Shown here: positions 60,701-62,065 of the stretch, piece after piece
How positions within the stretch are numbered: position 1 is the stretch's first letter
Layout of the letters: each line of letters opens with the position of its first letter
Assembly: GCA_047125605.1 (NCBI GenBank)
Contig: CP138932.1
Span: forward strand, 2,790,001 to 2,854,000
Reading direction: 5' to 3'
Length of the DNA: 64,000 nucleotides
Source: JAKVBK01 sp022447275
Lineage (GTDB): Bacteria; Pseudomonadota; Alphaproteobacteria; Rhodobacterales; Rhodobacteraceae
Translations under genes and position numbers: made by a program
The notes under the pieces: model-generated
Seen by the model: only the letters and a program-made list of their open reading frames with translations
The model's database searches: none
What the model was told of the DNA's origin: nothing

Positions 60701-61697
60701 TCTGAACGATAGCCCCGACGAGGATATCAGCTACGAAGATTTCGCCTTTGGGGGCGCGGGCCGCGACTTCCTGATCGCAAACACCGCTGGCGATCGGTTG
60801 ATCGACTGGGTGGGCGATTTCAACGAGTATTTCCTGCCCTATCGCAGTGCGGGCGCTCCCACTGTGATCACGGATTACTCGGTTGAGTTGGAAGACTTCA
60901 TCGTTGCGCAAGCCAAGGCGGATGGGGTTGACCCGACCCGGGCGCGCGACGTTGACCCGACGCTGAGCGCTGCGGGCATACCCCTATCCCTCTTTGGTGA
61001 GCCCTATGGCGAGTTGGGCCTCGTGAACAGTGACAACACCAATCCCGTCAACCTTGAAGAGTTCCGCAAGCAGTCGGATGTGGATATCCTCTCTGGCCGG
61101 GGCACCGTGGATTATGGCGCAATCCTAGGTCCGCCCGTGATCCCCACAGGCGCCCGTCTTGCCGCCAGCACGATCGACAATTTCGGCATAGCGATAGTAC
61201 CAGCGCAGGCAGGGCTTTATACGGGCGATGCGTCAGACGTGAGCACACCTGTCACGGGCGACACCGGGCCGGACAGGCCGGACGGCGCGCAGATCACCAC
61301 CTTCACAAGCACCTTGGGCATCGTGGTCAATGCGGGCGCGGCCACCATTGGCGGGTTCAACCCGGACGCCGAGACAGCCGCCTATGTCTATGACGAGAAC
61401 AACGATATCTTCATCCTTTCCAACGACGCTGCTGTGCCACAGGTGAAGGGCACCAACACGCTTCTGGAGTTCTTTGACGCGAATGGCAGCCTGTTTGCCT
61501 ATGTCGATCAAACTGGGGCGGTCTGGATCATCGACGACATTGACGACAATCTGGGCGGTCAACCTGACAGCCCTGATCCGGTCTCCGGCCTTGATGACAC
61601 TGAGGACGGCTGGCTTTTGGAAAGCACGGTGGCCGCCAATGGCGTGGCGGCGGTTGCGCAACCGTATCGCAGCCTGAGGGGCCGTGAACTTGATTGA
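27759..61697 (+). CDS. Giant LEPR-XLL repeat protein, putative surface or secreted adhesin (about 11,300 residues)
   Basis: One frame stays open for 11,312 codons from GTG 27759 (or ATG 27777, preceded by GGGGAAG) to tandem stops TGA-TAA at 61695. Parts, numbered from the GTG: a basic N-terminus; the motif LDPMEQRVLLSAD (53-64), a LEPR-XLL-type motif; about 80-6560, beta-solenoid-like repeats with inserted W-type modules; 6567-6768, a charged helical insert; 7569-8231, tandem 70-residue repeats; about 8664-9181, Calx-beta-like segments; 9408-10961, RTX-like Gly/Asp repeats; then a distinctive C-terminal domain. There is no clear Sec signal peptide. The composition (Asp, Gly, Ala, Thr; almost no Cys) fits calcium-binding surface proteins. 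I infer a secreted adhesin; the function is not shown. DUF3467 and GAF-HlyD genes follow at once. Confidence 0.93.
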   Translation: MLGKPLMSAPFQRRRSGGLPSIPLNRKGRARLRRLDPDRYERMKRAAWRMLLDPMEQRVLLSADPLNIQAGALAGATATNDVTIRFFEEDDAGTVVQKVSVLWAGGTADITEIGVDDRFVVNTGSGDDAVSVIFDTRFDAVDDDFEIIINTEDGTDTVTVTSFAEGFTGDLNLDGETINIASGVSIGTDATKAKSVTLDADATYSGSGIISAQTRAAQVTINGSVIASDAVTISADAVSSASQTTYVLGLAGFDLTSDADVTIGASASIKGSAVQITADAKVDIDVSAEFALAAIAISDGTASADVTVADGATIVAGTGDLDATTAGAQSLAINATSDLDINVGMRTPATFISDSISGSPAADIRGIDATTTAFALTGFDLLYSDVDADRTAQVTLGDATAGTLTITAGGEAAFGAETKGDISNIARSNVVGLATTDIAQDHAIIAFNGADVDATSITAAARTGGDMTAIAKAAQITGGSGITKVRLDAETDLAASTGAIALSATDAATFNTKAESVVLDPSTTDFQPGRVTDFQLGYAYAVNVLDRDAVVDLVSGSVVTASSGAVSINARSDVQSIVIVEKLQMLQPLLGSTFSTSSNFSFGGTLSVNEMNGDVKVSVDGATLSAGTTLSIDATNDATFAAISESGTSINGASGGAVGVSIALNVLGHEMTNVGGYFGLALDTLIGLPLGVSQTGYGAEVALTDTALTSGGKTSLTTNNTLSATTFTTNAAKSTADSAFMNGRGSAAAFVLANNKIATKSRVSVDGMVNGASKKAIQASALDVLAVDEQNIGTKSLIASDSVTSTDYGLGLLDDVVSGVAAQIEAEYWTDGTDVYERLLGSPILTKAASSTVNVSFGDQIKLFDSYAETGTGKGSGGTLYKFMVDTSAGAESIDIANEDFTDKSRWRAELATEIVPTGLNFTTSNSTGFGGMLVRNEVRTEAVAEVEDTIVTITAGDMTLRADENTTVTAIGDLGISSSGGSSLDGSGTSLAAGGAVVFNTVIGAATASLSSTTGTVSGALDVLANSTISLDAKLQSYMTTGANATLLNVVFNTLGYDAGNLAFQALDALIGLEIGSKDVATTTAAIEGGGLTAGSVTVKAVHGASLKALLDSNASSAAAAAKGAGGQVISGNLVSNAVAGGAEARIINAPTGTPITASAGGITVEADDASSLSATDAMVSAQSTVNDVFAGVVNSVARALLDSYDYTTLSGTQNLTYGNTVYVDGSIYKYMGDGPDSTDLATAIYTNVDLWKRMTETTIIPTSVAKIITKVAGFKGGPSKSKFGLITRNEVEGGALARVENAELIAEGDIAVRAVERAALTAREVSSLEATVPDGAATSAKDTRSFVIATNSVLAKAEAVVRDAILRANDTAGTNEHSITIEALNLITANADVGLTSKGKSEGVGLLFAFNTVGYKAHNVFFQAAEALIGNDYLTDLVTDQERYGATAFAEDSSLIADHDVTVQALSRDLQGTVTTLTAQEFNDLGTADGDSDDEEGDAALAATLKTALIGLNLIDGVADAAAAEADKITLSVETLAEDAQWYVTASDGTIWQVLSEDDGAGGTALNVYLANLLNARVGNEQAVKVKNDSVAVDAFIADQKLATEKAAAAKKGEEFKGKLKYGASASAAGGVLASNKVHSQTQAWIRGNASRYSSSETVDDLRTGDVVDHNGTLYRYTGPDQVRVTAYDHVSVDASVALTTGQNIRIAAELESTDTTTTFRPGEIYTYTGPGATDADLEALLKASPTLFTLANPELSIDLSAEDYAGSNWASEGTGQSYEVTASTGEVKVIAEDTANLRVDSSLTVSVEVTNNIDAFKAVAASLTKDSYDYTTQSGQQDLSAGDVVRIGATGPDAGTNEGKYFRFMGGGSSGTIDGTNISGPAGTVSVDLNALVADATGADTTAQNILNTALWEEISDNTDVSDLLFPNVGNLADSNARAMGGIIVFNDVEGGVKAEIVKMNVTGSQGVDVLANANATMLADLMSEVISSGGSAWGSGDSIARSGVISTNVIRNAALAQIVDSTVTAANGTVDVQAFQSTVMDATLDSNGQTGDTVDMVTLAFNSLGYKASNILFDTVAAVTTDPSFNRLVPNDAAASATARIVDTTISESDGVTVDAQSRELMNATVTNAAVSAAGALTGANGQAKNIVISSNKVLGQAKAYIDNSGLTGAGKLVDANGNIVVSADDKQRHFANVKLVANSSTVNDGGAAVLQETLNDALPVDWSMQGGGVSQPVKLRFGHLVRVADDHSSAAGKIMVYMGPSDPFDGANVYGADGRATTVSAGDYVREVQSNGAVKFYKYTGASPLQTLLGGVAVEDGFDLSTLTYATDSDWTEETTNALGIPLSGAIDLNTTNFDNTDYWKEYVASQLVPQGLNLPGNSSDSSDSDSRALGALFVYNELVGGAEAYVTSATLRADDDITIAARQDSQMDAKTDIAVSSSGGTVIGTGTSQAVSGVVATNLLNGSATAYAQDATLTAQDATGSDTSGSISITAVNAAVMNAITAANVATGDTGVNVVLAFNSMGYKPTNLLFNSFNALVGDPNTTQPIHDAEDRVEAHAYMENVQAEAADTIEVTADNAAAVKAEVTNETTSAASAFKDASGTGVGAVLSMNKILSGARAEVAGYIAQADGGTKDIATGDLVIANDGKVYERTGTALSGQDMATLTFTTGWTEKTSGLAAINDLDAGKAVVVKASDNTTLDADNTMVVATTVSNDGGLSIITGALETLMADFAYTTFSGKHLLLKGQQVFAGSNMAASQQGNRYIYKGADTDEAVDLAAIDLTDATTWQLVVLTDIESLVPGGINLNVSASDATAVGVLISVNDMRARTEATLSGADVDVVDGFVWVSSVENALMDALNSGTVTADGGSLFAASSQVIAVNANIATNNITSSANATVSDADLTAGNANATNENTTELTLGGRASTVVKVTPEDGTVTVRSQNAAQMHADLNTTTIAEGGGGTNVAIGASVAFNSVGIDSQNLLFNLADTFVGTVVATPNPSAGIATVRRAAIAAADGVSIDADNTTVIEATITNAAVATGVSFMQKSSTVSVGAIIAMNRTAATTSAVIVDSDTVSTTRGKISVTADDVSGISSRITATSMSVATGNGGAIAVSVAAAFSRNEVTSEVLAQTSSADLTAAGDIEITARRAAAIDAQGLSASMAIAAGSNGNEVGFSGGGAVAFNTVRGQARAQGSGGTFLTSGDITIDAQSISQITATVLAAAGSVALGTGTAPAVAIGAVYVDNMVGYDQTAPDLTGQTVHDSDDTNVASLQTGHYVRGVGGGADTGAIYRYIGTATRTDVDLAIEDFADPNQWERADLVVIDNPVAHASADALKTVTTTSTAGANGLDVTAHSAQRINATAAAGAVALAGSTKAAVAVSAGVAASRNRIQAGATAEITGSTTDIKAGSVNVSGTDASTVASFTAGAAVGVAASGKSAVTVSVGVGLAFNQVDADAVGRITGGAITATGPSGVSVTSSVAPPPSYTSDAVSTTVNADALDDLAVTDVNDASSSADGTADATDAVQDAATKSALVTLMNLKLGSDAISTASEDMAEHSLTKGREGSWTLVDNTGRAFDLAFDNSGKLTFEVATITAITGAAAFSFALGSSGIAVSAAGAYGQNVVLSSALAYIEDATVTTTDADGDVTVSATSAAAITSATLAASVAVGLGKTGVGVALGAAIAQNLIGAGVLGGADPTQTTAYIKNSRIIAGGDVSVTASTAQLINALNVAGSVAVAGGKVGVAVSGSGVYVRNAVDVETVAKIEGDLGTLPAGQYAISGDAVTVDAETISRINVIAAAASVAFGFGATGVSVAIGASVSQNEIDGKTEALISAVDDGGVRASAGDVMVQAKDEARIYALTAAAALSAGFGKVGVAVSAAGALAFNKIGAQVTAQIDGSRVSTAVGDVIVDAQTVGEVGALIASAAVSIAAGAVGIGAGIGASYANNMIGHGYGNAATTYTSDQTLASGVLGKGNTVRVMDGIHAGRAFKYISDDALGPNQDTNRDLEITSADTVLLNEVDYGNPQQWEEIDVARTPVQVTAAITNSAIDAADDLSVTAKSDQLISAASLAVAAAIAAGKVGVGVGLSGSILQNRISVDSIATISGDLNGEGQRARTVTVTADDESRINAVSLAGSVGGAAGAVGVGVSLGVSVAMNIVQNDVSASILGGANVTATGSTGGDGVIVRAGIAAEAANGTLTPSAFGVANSALGALLDDAATVDTEEDSGGNEVAVVADITADQSVLSTLKSQLEGTGDTVVGSLRMTVIEDGQKWLVADLSGNTWTLKWDGTNLTSVKATINALAGAASVAAGFGAVGVSVAGAGASAVNQVLSNASATVSGSTVSALVGDVHVEARSLSRINAAVLSTSLAVGAGKVGVGVALGASYALNTIGEGLSGTATGTGKTVATITNATISAAGLIEAKASAERQINAVTFAGAGGVAAGAVGVAVSGSGVLVENRIAGATEAEISLGNTDVTGSAVNVTATDMSAIESIGGAISLSIAAGAVGVAVSLGGAVSLNQISATTTAKVTEVTSGATGTLTASSGDIAILAQDQATIRSITAAAALAAGFGGVGVPVSGAGAVARNILTGATHAEVIGARLVANTASSLVPVTQQVARQDSTGAYELDSSGNVIFDTVAVTDPALSGPDSTIWEGTSLKPAYAGAQIQDRNTDGSLKFSTSLDANNQITFTPVLVALSTPTTAPGQTVYTSTGDVLEVPRLQAGTVTPQSITVNAQSTATIDAAIISAAVSLAGGGVAVGVSAGASYAENQIGNGDSSGVFAKISDGAALTAKTDITVKAEMDATIQALVGSFAVSIVGGGVGVGAGGSGSDALNVIDYAVIARVENATLSAGGKVTVEADDSATIKAEVLSASLAAAVGAYTGAVAISVSLADNSVANTVSATVHGSDVTAANLDVLAQDNTDVDVSSTAASMSASIGVGVALSGGGANADIDAKSEITAEISGSGSSDVIAISDTITVEALNQADLQADIDVASIAIGLVGIAASGGVARIDTRAESNKTTARAAVGGTALSAGTLNVNGLAKIKAVADVKGLTVATGAAVGVSEATILTGADIDVVIGSAQGSVTATNLAARAASTGVDDSTAVADATAQASGGGILVGVNSTSVTLTNTDKVSAVFGSGSTTSVSGTATLQAVSDVAQTGLSKAASAGLVGVGAAVSTITSDTDIDATVLNTATVTGGNLAISAYGEADAAAKTETGAYGLASGAAARPVVNITADIDAGLAAGTSTSNRPSVILSGTFVAAANQVSSVDTEVKTESYGAIAGAGADADITVNSTVDTTIGAFARLSAASIDLAATNRVVRTAGSGNDVDGKTGGLASGAGADSSADLNLTTVVTFADDSDIDATAKTGTIKAVARNDVYYRDKVRLETAGALSGAGAFTALDGRDIYAKVIVGDRADLQSRGEIELEASGTYDIYLQSYSETYGAATVALGDALIDIYPENRITIGSNASVLAYGDLYISTGTDRNLTIENVKLEARVDNVAGSAIPISDLETRAIYLVENIIEIKANALVESYQNIDLNADELGFGSVIGEAKGTNWLSAVGDAIDSLFGGSNNETGPGVGLADARSQIINDGTVKTGGRRNISLNITDIVSDSSGNVSGLVMDGTRDDSNNLIIGATVGTTTIPSSGQIRIENLRRNLETYGRDESGNMLDNEFTRFYASEIQRIEGEMVASGEAVRLSDGTVVPRERDDVVITIDDIVASAGRVRILTDQLHGSGTFDAPKDVQVSVVNDTIASILFNDITIPEENGGVFFNGIEVTSNANSASLDVAGKTALSNAQITAENQVSVNKDNGPLDSSGNIRNVSLGLVGLQTSTLSFTSGSLSDPATASAGNPVLDIRVTTNVRSTGTSSGDILPVDQSIIIAGDVYAPLTTLNVTGPSGLNNVNFETRGNVTAANINVNVGGTISIQNKGTLHTAGDPYGKFINSGVIGNGTQAAKIMVGGATIYRNPGLDALFNNSGGSSATYTDDVTGQARSVGLNASTILIRGGFVNVNGDINAGKADFNLTLGDYERNQILRAGAGRTQINFSNSDFFGYYDRGTNQLVIQPMSPQGGLVEIEGRIVSTGKGTITAHAGYPQITIDNNMNIAGLNLVVEDLDVSTRGEGTVTIRDKNRGVRADGSDLAIYETRFTSDANGTVTKTDIVIDPANNGASTAQGAQGTVTSSVSSGASNGAITGGATYNTAQGFRYGWVVGEGSRTEIIQEKTDNSWLGIDFLIPDLTHVPVVDTTVLSRELIPNSNYFYFDLAQKDQEYTYGYSRTQMDSTSSQTGYRSKTTWYGKTSTWRQWTTIKTNFDKHTHTIKADRPIEIDFIGYNQGKIDIDGGNAHIVVGGKLSNSTGETRLTTTANITTQNFGSGGAAANIGGRVIVLSAGGNIGLRDGAIKTADAPNQSTALSAVQLALQDASDASLTATAGGNIYLQQKLGDVRVNTVTSTGLGRVEVVTGSDEATAATGGSILAISGSSLIQGGQIYLAADGSIGTSTQEMRIDTGTRNVDTITARAGADINLTEISGDLRVYEISTSTDVEVTLAAGDLIDANFNQVADERAISELLNGVWGDMQLLGTVDADGRPTSGAALDKINDAIARVQNARLADYNQYWDWRELLTTQEFNDVLAGTAEINLSADPDDTGPLEALKLAEELEDPTADEATILARATAELAAMRTSRTEQFRTLHTQFETLLGSLTTRESNPDLLTQAEKDKIYDSIKVWTQEELLTGIGSGLLKPVTDTTVTEEMPNIVGRNVDLNIGGTVGRTEGDVTIMVNAGTQLTEDEQLIIASAERADMFFVTTDFQSGTVDFDASANSMTLKTGTWSTEFVSGQVIQVEANSANATEDQQYYIISTISSDRTVMSFEATGTALAKAALNVTSDESNIGVRISAIVNDPRGAVRDAVVDVTGGDTLTVTNGVDLLDQAGAIGFAVGDYILLSTTPAYTPAEESAKVETQNANTSSSLYRVSAVTASGMTLTLSDGSAAGLTGETGVTMRIDEYVPLKAVQVQQREDFDVTVTGQIDVDSVGESFLGSEGNLLLGSVNVAVDGANPGNLRLKTSGNILNGSGANDSAGVNIVADSVVLEAAAGSIGVLGTDTVTETRIYMDLRPNAELTARALLDIVLTERDGNIGLSTMYSRSGAVDLEALNGSILDDLVTELVNIKARDIILTASGSIGQADTTTEQDVELDASGVVTLTAATDIYVTGAGDLTLNTVTSSGGTGTKVRLTAGNSILDDVSDSVVDITGHAVELIARLGQIGGAANELDMNTTGGVFDASSTLGNVYVVETAGDLLLNQVGTGDAFTAFLTATGGSILNAASVGVSNVTGGRAFLVASSNIGTSTKRLYSTIGSIQSASQSGATHVFNDGAVTAETDGGSGPAMSSATGVFLTATSPVTVSANVTAAAGDIHIVANESSTAEYAADVAAAAPASLPSEDDYDTVTVQAGVTLTAASGSINIYAGDHLVTEAGSLLSASGDVNIYTDVATAANDGVSTGGSVPVIIVEADRDDADGGDVTLEGAITAGQNILIRTGATGPSDLAGAVDQADIVTISAALTATAALSILTGGDTDSLSVTSTGALSGASVVLDTGDGQGQITLDGATRALGGAMRINMGTGQDTLDITATVSATAALDILTEDGDDAITVTSAGSLSGADVTVNTGDGTGRIDLDGDLTATGALRVEMGADADDIDITSTVTVTGDVDILTGNGADTLLLTAAGALSGADVTVNTGDGTGRIDLDGDLTATGALRVEMGADADDIDITSTVTVMGDADILTGNGADTLLLTSAGALSGADVTVNTGDGTGQMDLDGDLTATGALRVEMGADQDDVSITSTIAASSDVTVSTGADVDSLLLTDTGAISGDNLAFDTGEGDGRIDFDGAVTAGGTLEIDMGTATDVVEITSTVQSTGDMSMRLMEGVDAIVVTDTGSLSGASITLDTDEGTSGRVDLYGTATAIIGAFQIDMGAGADVIDITAGVSAATTLQLLTRDGQDSVTVTATGALSGTDITVDTDEGEGQIDLDGDVTASGFLLLDMGDDQDDIDITSTVQATGAIDFDTHAGADTINLTDAGAISGADIEMDTGEGTGRIDLDGDVTASGLFRVDMGGDADDVDITSSITSVSTFDIATGEGFDTVNLTSAGVLSGSALTIDTGNGGGRTDIDGSVSATSGALTITSGSGRDIVDVTGSLTGAVQLDILTGAERDEVYATNAALSAPIIEVQTGTGADEVLVTDSTSTGAMAIRTGDQDDFIQIIRPDNQASGDSLLIDGGSHADDIVIQTWGSTAGIGVDYLITVSDSGGIDPANGADTLEMLGTGDNDTFLSRAGFVALLHGTEDQIRGLTTGRPASVERIDYDRSLNGRFSMIGGAGDDLFISDDNATTITMDGGLGADSFQIGQLFGSDPVAGGTYTENGLLVSNGIALGDDIATVETTRGFLSPGGTFAITAFGGEGADDFTVYSNKAEVRLEGENGNDEFVVRAFLLADTGQLNGQGNVGVTAGGGDDAIQYNINAPVDIDGGEGFDKVVVLGTEGNDTLVVTEEGVFGAGLNVRLSENEEALEVDALEGDDTIFVQSTKDGTVTTVIGGLGSDTINVAGDVTGAVYSAEIEGRSAEINHLSQSGDSDYQNLLLSGLTPIIADAEQGQIVVAQTGEDTAVAEGGALDSYTVRLADVPDAGKSVFVTISAGISSRQDRRLSVPQKAAGDAITLVGSELTRFSGSWLDDGFGDWQGLTLSGAGDNDGNYTIAAISSDGRVITINETFAVDVTTAITDIAVAGQEAASVLISADGSTFTDGVVLEFTDANWDQEQTITVRAEDDAAQEGDRVVMISHAVDSADTQYDKAKVANIVVEVADNDLAEMKLVESGYDTFVQEGSAASQITDTYEIVLTRQPAPSETVTLTLTDTSNSGDISLSASTLTFTEADWDQPQLVTVTAIALDGVENPERFNIVHAISTNGTVYAAAEDKDLSVVVSDGDSAGIVLRESDGKTLIIDQPGEVDSYTLRLSKAPAAGETVKVIVVDQGQTRVVASPRVTTSTLFSGAIPLEFIRDPDAADRIVRTDGGNFRTDGFVQGLVMDITGTTDNDGAYAIAELSEDGSTITVAAGQSLKDETVTAGITILETSVTFTDANWDQAVTVTLEADPSFVPSQIDRITRSFPAEPHRLDLIAGPLVIDGGAGSGRELKAAVMLPTERDPGPLDITTIDEETEQNDRVNLFNDGSLIADTGRMHNDANGILNVDGLGMGSGTVAIDQGPGLPDLEFARGISIDRTEIVELMLGQGDDTFTVEGTNIASDFDTADANAVNLPITKIHGGGGADTITVGEITKTTGNDHALLVIYGDTDAAGARYNFEGGVPNGNAAVFNAVDFPDDHGDLIDASAALDPSDTATLGVVIYGGVGEDTIIGSAGRDHIAGGSGDDDISAGAGNDLIYGDNGFTVDLVARTLVQVALVDDAPQFRSADTRQGGQDIIKGEAGDDIVFGDHGLITQTAGTHLILSTGDLTRAETTDTGRGEDDQITLLTGNDIAFGGAGEDTLHATAGANILLGDHGLIDWTSSDGDTASIDLVESISDASGADDSLTTQGTGADILIGGEGADTISGADGDNLVIGDTARITGFTGGTGLGSLALELATIEATNNAHGGDDTITVGAGTDVVIAGVGVDSVVAGEGDNLVLGDLGRMHWHDGAGAANPLMRVEGVQDSTGAGDVITTATGADLILGGEGADTITGDDGTNIILGDLGQIFGHLDGAAYGQLNLTPARIESTDPGIGGDDDMSTGTGADIVLGGFGSDTIVTTGGDNILIGDHGVIDWTISDSDPASIDLISTLAESVGAGDTITAGAGDDVIIGGAGSDTLAGGDGTNVILADAGQITGRASGSGMGALALELEQIISLRPDIAGDDDVTGGVGTDYVLGGSGSDVITLDDVGSASDVVVADNGLIRFRVAVSGDVTPVILQARSLFVRNGGDDSVTTSAEGSDIILGGSGGDTLAAGGCNDLILGDNGMLTGHLAAPVGAPLISLALVQTSYARIGARDVITTGAGASVIFAGAGDDEVDTTSVATLDAADIVFGDHGRALFDVPASTTPQPIALLLQSLDLDQGGADTLRTGLGSDVVVGGFAADSIDASDGANIVFGDHGELEGTTDTALAQDGLPISLARLATLAPTIGMGDQITTGTGADIVLGGAGGDQIKANDGDGPAVFDASNILLGDHGEIVFLNPLTGANLPTLIRSVDPTIGGDDVIQSGAGYDMIIGGTGADDIFGHGGSDVIAGDHLRAEGLVTLTTLPLTAQGVADFEVISIFTDSQSGAGADVIDAGAGDDLVLGQQGADIIHGRSGDDDLIGGHNVSGGHDTGDMIDGGAGDDVVLGDNGTIYRKTGANGAASQFDARMRVLEGEALYGTNTHASQGAINDGEPLVTDAEQVNVDGTVQRTILLLDHGDGVDPALYGDDYIAGGSEDDLLFGQMGDDTIQGDGSIDLDQDGVIDLTQGTAVAAGRGADGLLDITTSIEDFNGLGRDGDDYIEGNAGDDVIFGNLGRDDIIGGSSSLYGLTDRTLRADGLDLVFGGAGINAGRNDLGDLDATAHARDNDVIAGDNANIFRIVGTASALADGYLTFQYDTYSTALRIIPRAVDLLDYTEGGADVDAAAAALDRGAADEVHGEDGDDVIYGQLGGDALFGDAKSDDIIGGTGHDWISGGSGVDGVIGDDGRIMTSRNSTTTGEPLHGIDALDAVDQLVISDDQDAVRAVLNHDGMLVKHVNLTPFSTNPTNPDDQYWRATEANDIIFGGWGSDYLHGGVGSDAISGAEALPVAASPQDHRGHIISFDTPINPGTTTAVNETEFRNASSPAVHLVFLPLLNQDIGRAHISFNANNEVTLEAGNNPFFLNFDHTEGQLDARSENGYLSDGDDRIFGAIGNDILFGGTGKDRLYGGYGNDLISADDNLATTGVDNDATPNVDESLVVGLNDSPDEDISYEDFAFGGAGRDFLIANTAGDRLIDWVGDFNEYFLPYRSAGAPTVITDYSVELEDFIVAQAKADGVDPTRARDVDPTLSAAGIPLSLFGEPYGELGLVNSDNTNPVNLEEFRKQSDVDILSGRGTVDYGAILGPPVIPTGARLAASTIDNFGIAIVPAQAGLYTGDASDVSTPVTGDTGPDRPDGAQITTFTSTLGIVVNAGAATIGGFNPDAETAAYVYDENNDIFILSNDAAVPQVKGTNTLLEFFDANGSLFAYVDQTGAVWIIDDIDDNLGGQPDSPDPVSGLDDTEDGWLLESTVAANGVAAVAQPYRSLRGRELD
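27915..27953 (+). other. LEPR-XLL-type N-terminal motif of the giant protein
   Basis: Residues 53-65 read LDPMEQRVLLSADP, close to the L-E-P-R-x-L-L-S-A-D core of the LEPR-XLL domain found near the start of very large repetitive proteins. It follows about 50 residues with many Arg and Lys. It may be a sorting signal; this is inference. Confidence 0.7.
29746..36900 (+). repeat. Long super-repeats of the giant protein, first third
   Basis: The motif AFNxxGYxxxNxLFxxxxALIG or a close form recurs about six times, starting near 29746, 30911, 31989, 33949, 35326 and 36680. Each copy is followed by beta-strand-rich sequence, then usually a Y/W module, then a G-x-x-x-x-NEVxGGAxAxV block. The unit is about 360-650 residues long, with inserts of variable length. 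Confidence 0.65.
30310..39885 (+). repeat. Dispersed YxYxG...W modules in the giant protein (about ten copies)
   Basis: A module of about 50-90 residues has a GDxV-like strand, YxYxG or a variant, then D-x-x-x-x-D and an invariant Trp. Copies lie near 30310-30510, 31372-31556, 32719-33085 (two), 33252-33549, 34479-34903 (two), 35669-35800, 35961-36160, 37555-37743 and 39649-39885. The spacing of Tyr, GDxV and Trp recalls small chitin/cellulose-binding modules of the CBM5/12 type; that similarity is inference. Confidence 0.55.
38744..42480 (+). repeat. Ala/Gly-rich 60-70 residue repeats of the giant protein
   Basis: About 15 copies of a unit of 181-211 nt share the core ASLAxGxGxVGVGVxxGxSxxxNxI followed by a T/A-x-I-x-x-S-x-V-x-A-x-G-D-V-x-V-x-A strand pair. 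Starts lie near 38744, 38950, 39160, 39345, 39530, 39970, 40158, 40676, 40857, 41068, 41250, 41454, 42004, 42198 and 42380. The larger gaps hold inserted modules. The pattern suggests a beta-solenoid. Confidence 0.6.
47458..48060 (+). other. Charged helical insert in the giant protein
   Basis: About 200 residues break the beta-repeat pattern. They are rich in Glu, Lys, Arg, Leu and Ala, with segments such as ALKLAEELEDPTADEATILA and TRTEQFRTL-like heptads. The stretch looks alpha-helical, possibly coiled coil. Confidence 0.55.
50463..52450 (+). repeat. Tandem 70-residue repeats of the giant protein, with three near-identical 210-bp copies
   Basis: About nine units follow the pattern LSGADVTVNTGDGTG, RIDLDGD, TATGALRVEMG, DDIDITSTV, DILTGNGADTLLLTSAGA. 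Unit starts lie at 50568, 50781, 50991, 51201, 51411, 51621, 51837, 52047 and 52257, a period of 210 nt with single 213 and 216 exceptions. Those beginning at 50781, 50991 and 51201 are nearly identical at the DNA level, a sign of recent duplication. Confidence 0.85.
53749..55300 (+). repeat. Three Calx-beta-like segments of the giant protein
   Basis: The strand motif FTDANWDQ or FTEADWDQ followed by VTV-type sequence occurs near 54219, 54580 and 55198, each in an Ig-like beta-sandwich pattern with an E/G-x-x-D-x-Y-x-x-x-L opening. Calx-beta domains bind calcium. Two copies of a QGLxLxxxGDNDGxYxIAxIS insert lie at about 53930-54130 and 54950-55190. Confidence 0.5.
55980..60640 (+). repeat. 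RTX-like Gly/Asp calcium-binding region of the giant protein
   Basis: Glycine- and aspartate-rich nonapeptide motifs such as GGAGDDVIIGG and GGSGDDDISAGAGNDLIYGD recur throughout. Between about 56450 and 57410 they are organised into units of 62-63 and 66 residues that alternate, each ending in an L/I-x-GD-H/L-G type turn, giving a 384-nt higher-order period. RTX repeats fold into calcium-loaded beta-rolls and mark type I secretion substrates. Confidence 0.8.
60741..61697 (+). other. C-terminal domain of the giant protein
   Basis: The last 320 residues begin FAFGGAGRDFLIANTAGDRL, then IDWVGDFNEYFLPY, with few repeats. They hold many Asp, Tyr and Trp residues and end RSLRGRELD. I recall this segment from other very large LEPR-XLL-type proteins but cannot confirm it here. 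It could carry the secretion signal. Confidence 0.5.
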
Positions 61698-61723
61698 TAA
61701 GGTTTGAAAAGCCCCGAGGACCC

Positions 61724-62065
61724 ATGAGCAAAAAAGACACGTCTGAAACAGGCGCAGATATCGACGCCCCCTTCGCCAGCGACAGCGGCACATCCCGCGC
61801 GCCGGTTGCCTGGGATGACAGCCATATGCAAACGGCCTTTGCCAATGTGGTGAACATTCAAGGCACCCGTGAGCAGGTTGAACTGTTCTTTGGCACCCAT
61901 TCTTCGTGGAATGCGCTTGGGGATGGGCAGGTGAAGGTCGAGCTGACCAACCGGATGATCCTGACGCCCTATGCCGCCAAGCGGCTGAATACGATCCTCA
62001 CCCGTGTGATGCGCGAATATGAGGCGCGCCATGGGGTGCTGACGATGGATGAAACCACCGGATGA
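61724..62065 (+). CDS. DUF3467 domain protein
   Basis: From the ATG at 61724, preceded by CGAGGA, the product is 113 residues. After a variable acidic N-terminus it has the DUF3467 core: FANVVNIQGTREQVELFFGT, then VKVELTNRMILTPYAAKRL and a helical end. The function of DUF3467 is unknown. The gene starts 26 bp after the giant gene and overlaps the next by 4 bp, so the three are probably one transcript. It may assist synthesis or export of the giant protein; that is inference from context only. Confidence 0.85.
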   Translation: MSKKDTSETGADIDAPFASDSGTSRAPVAWDDSHMQTAFANVVNIQGTREQVELFFGTHSSWNALGDGQVKVELTNRMILTPYAAKRLNTILTRVMREYEARHGVLTMDETTG

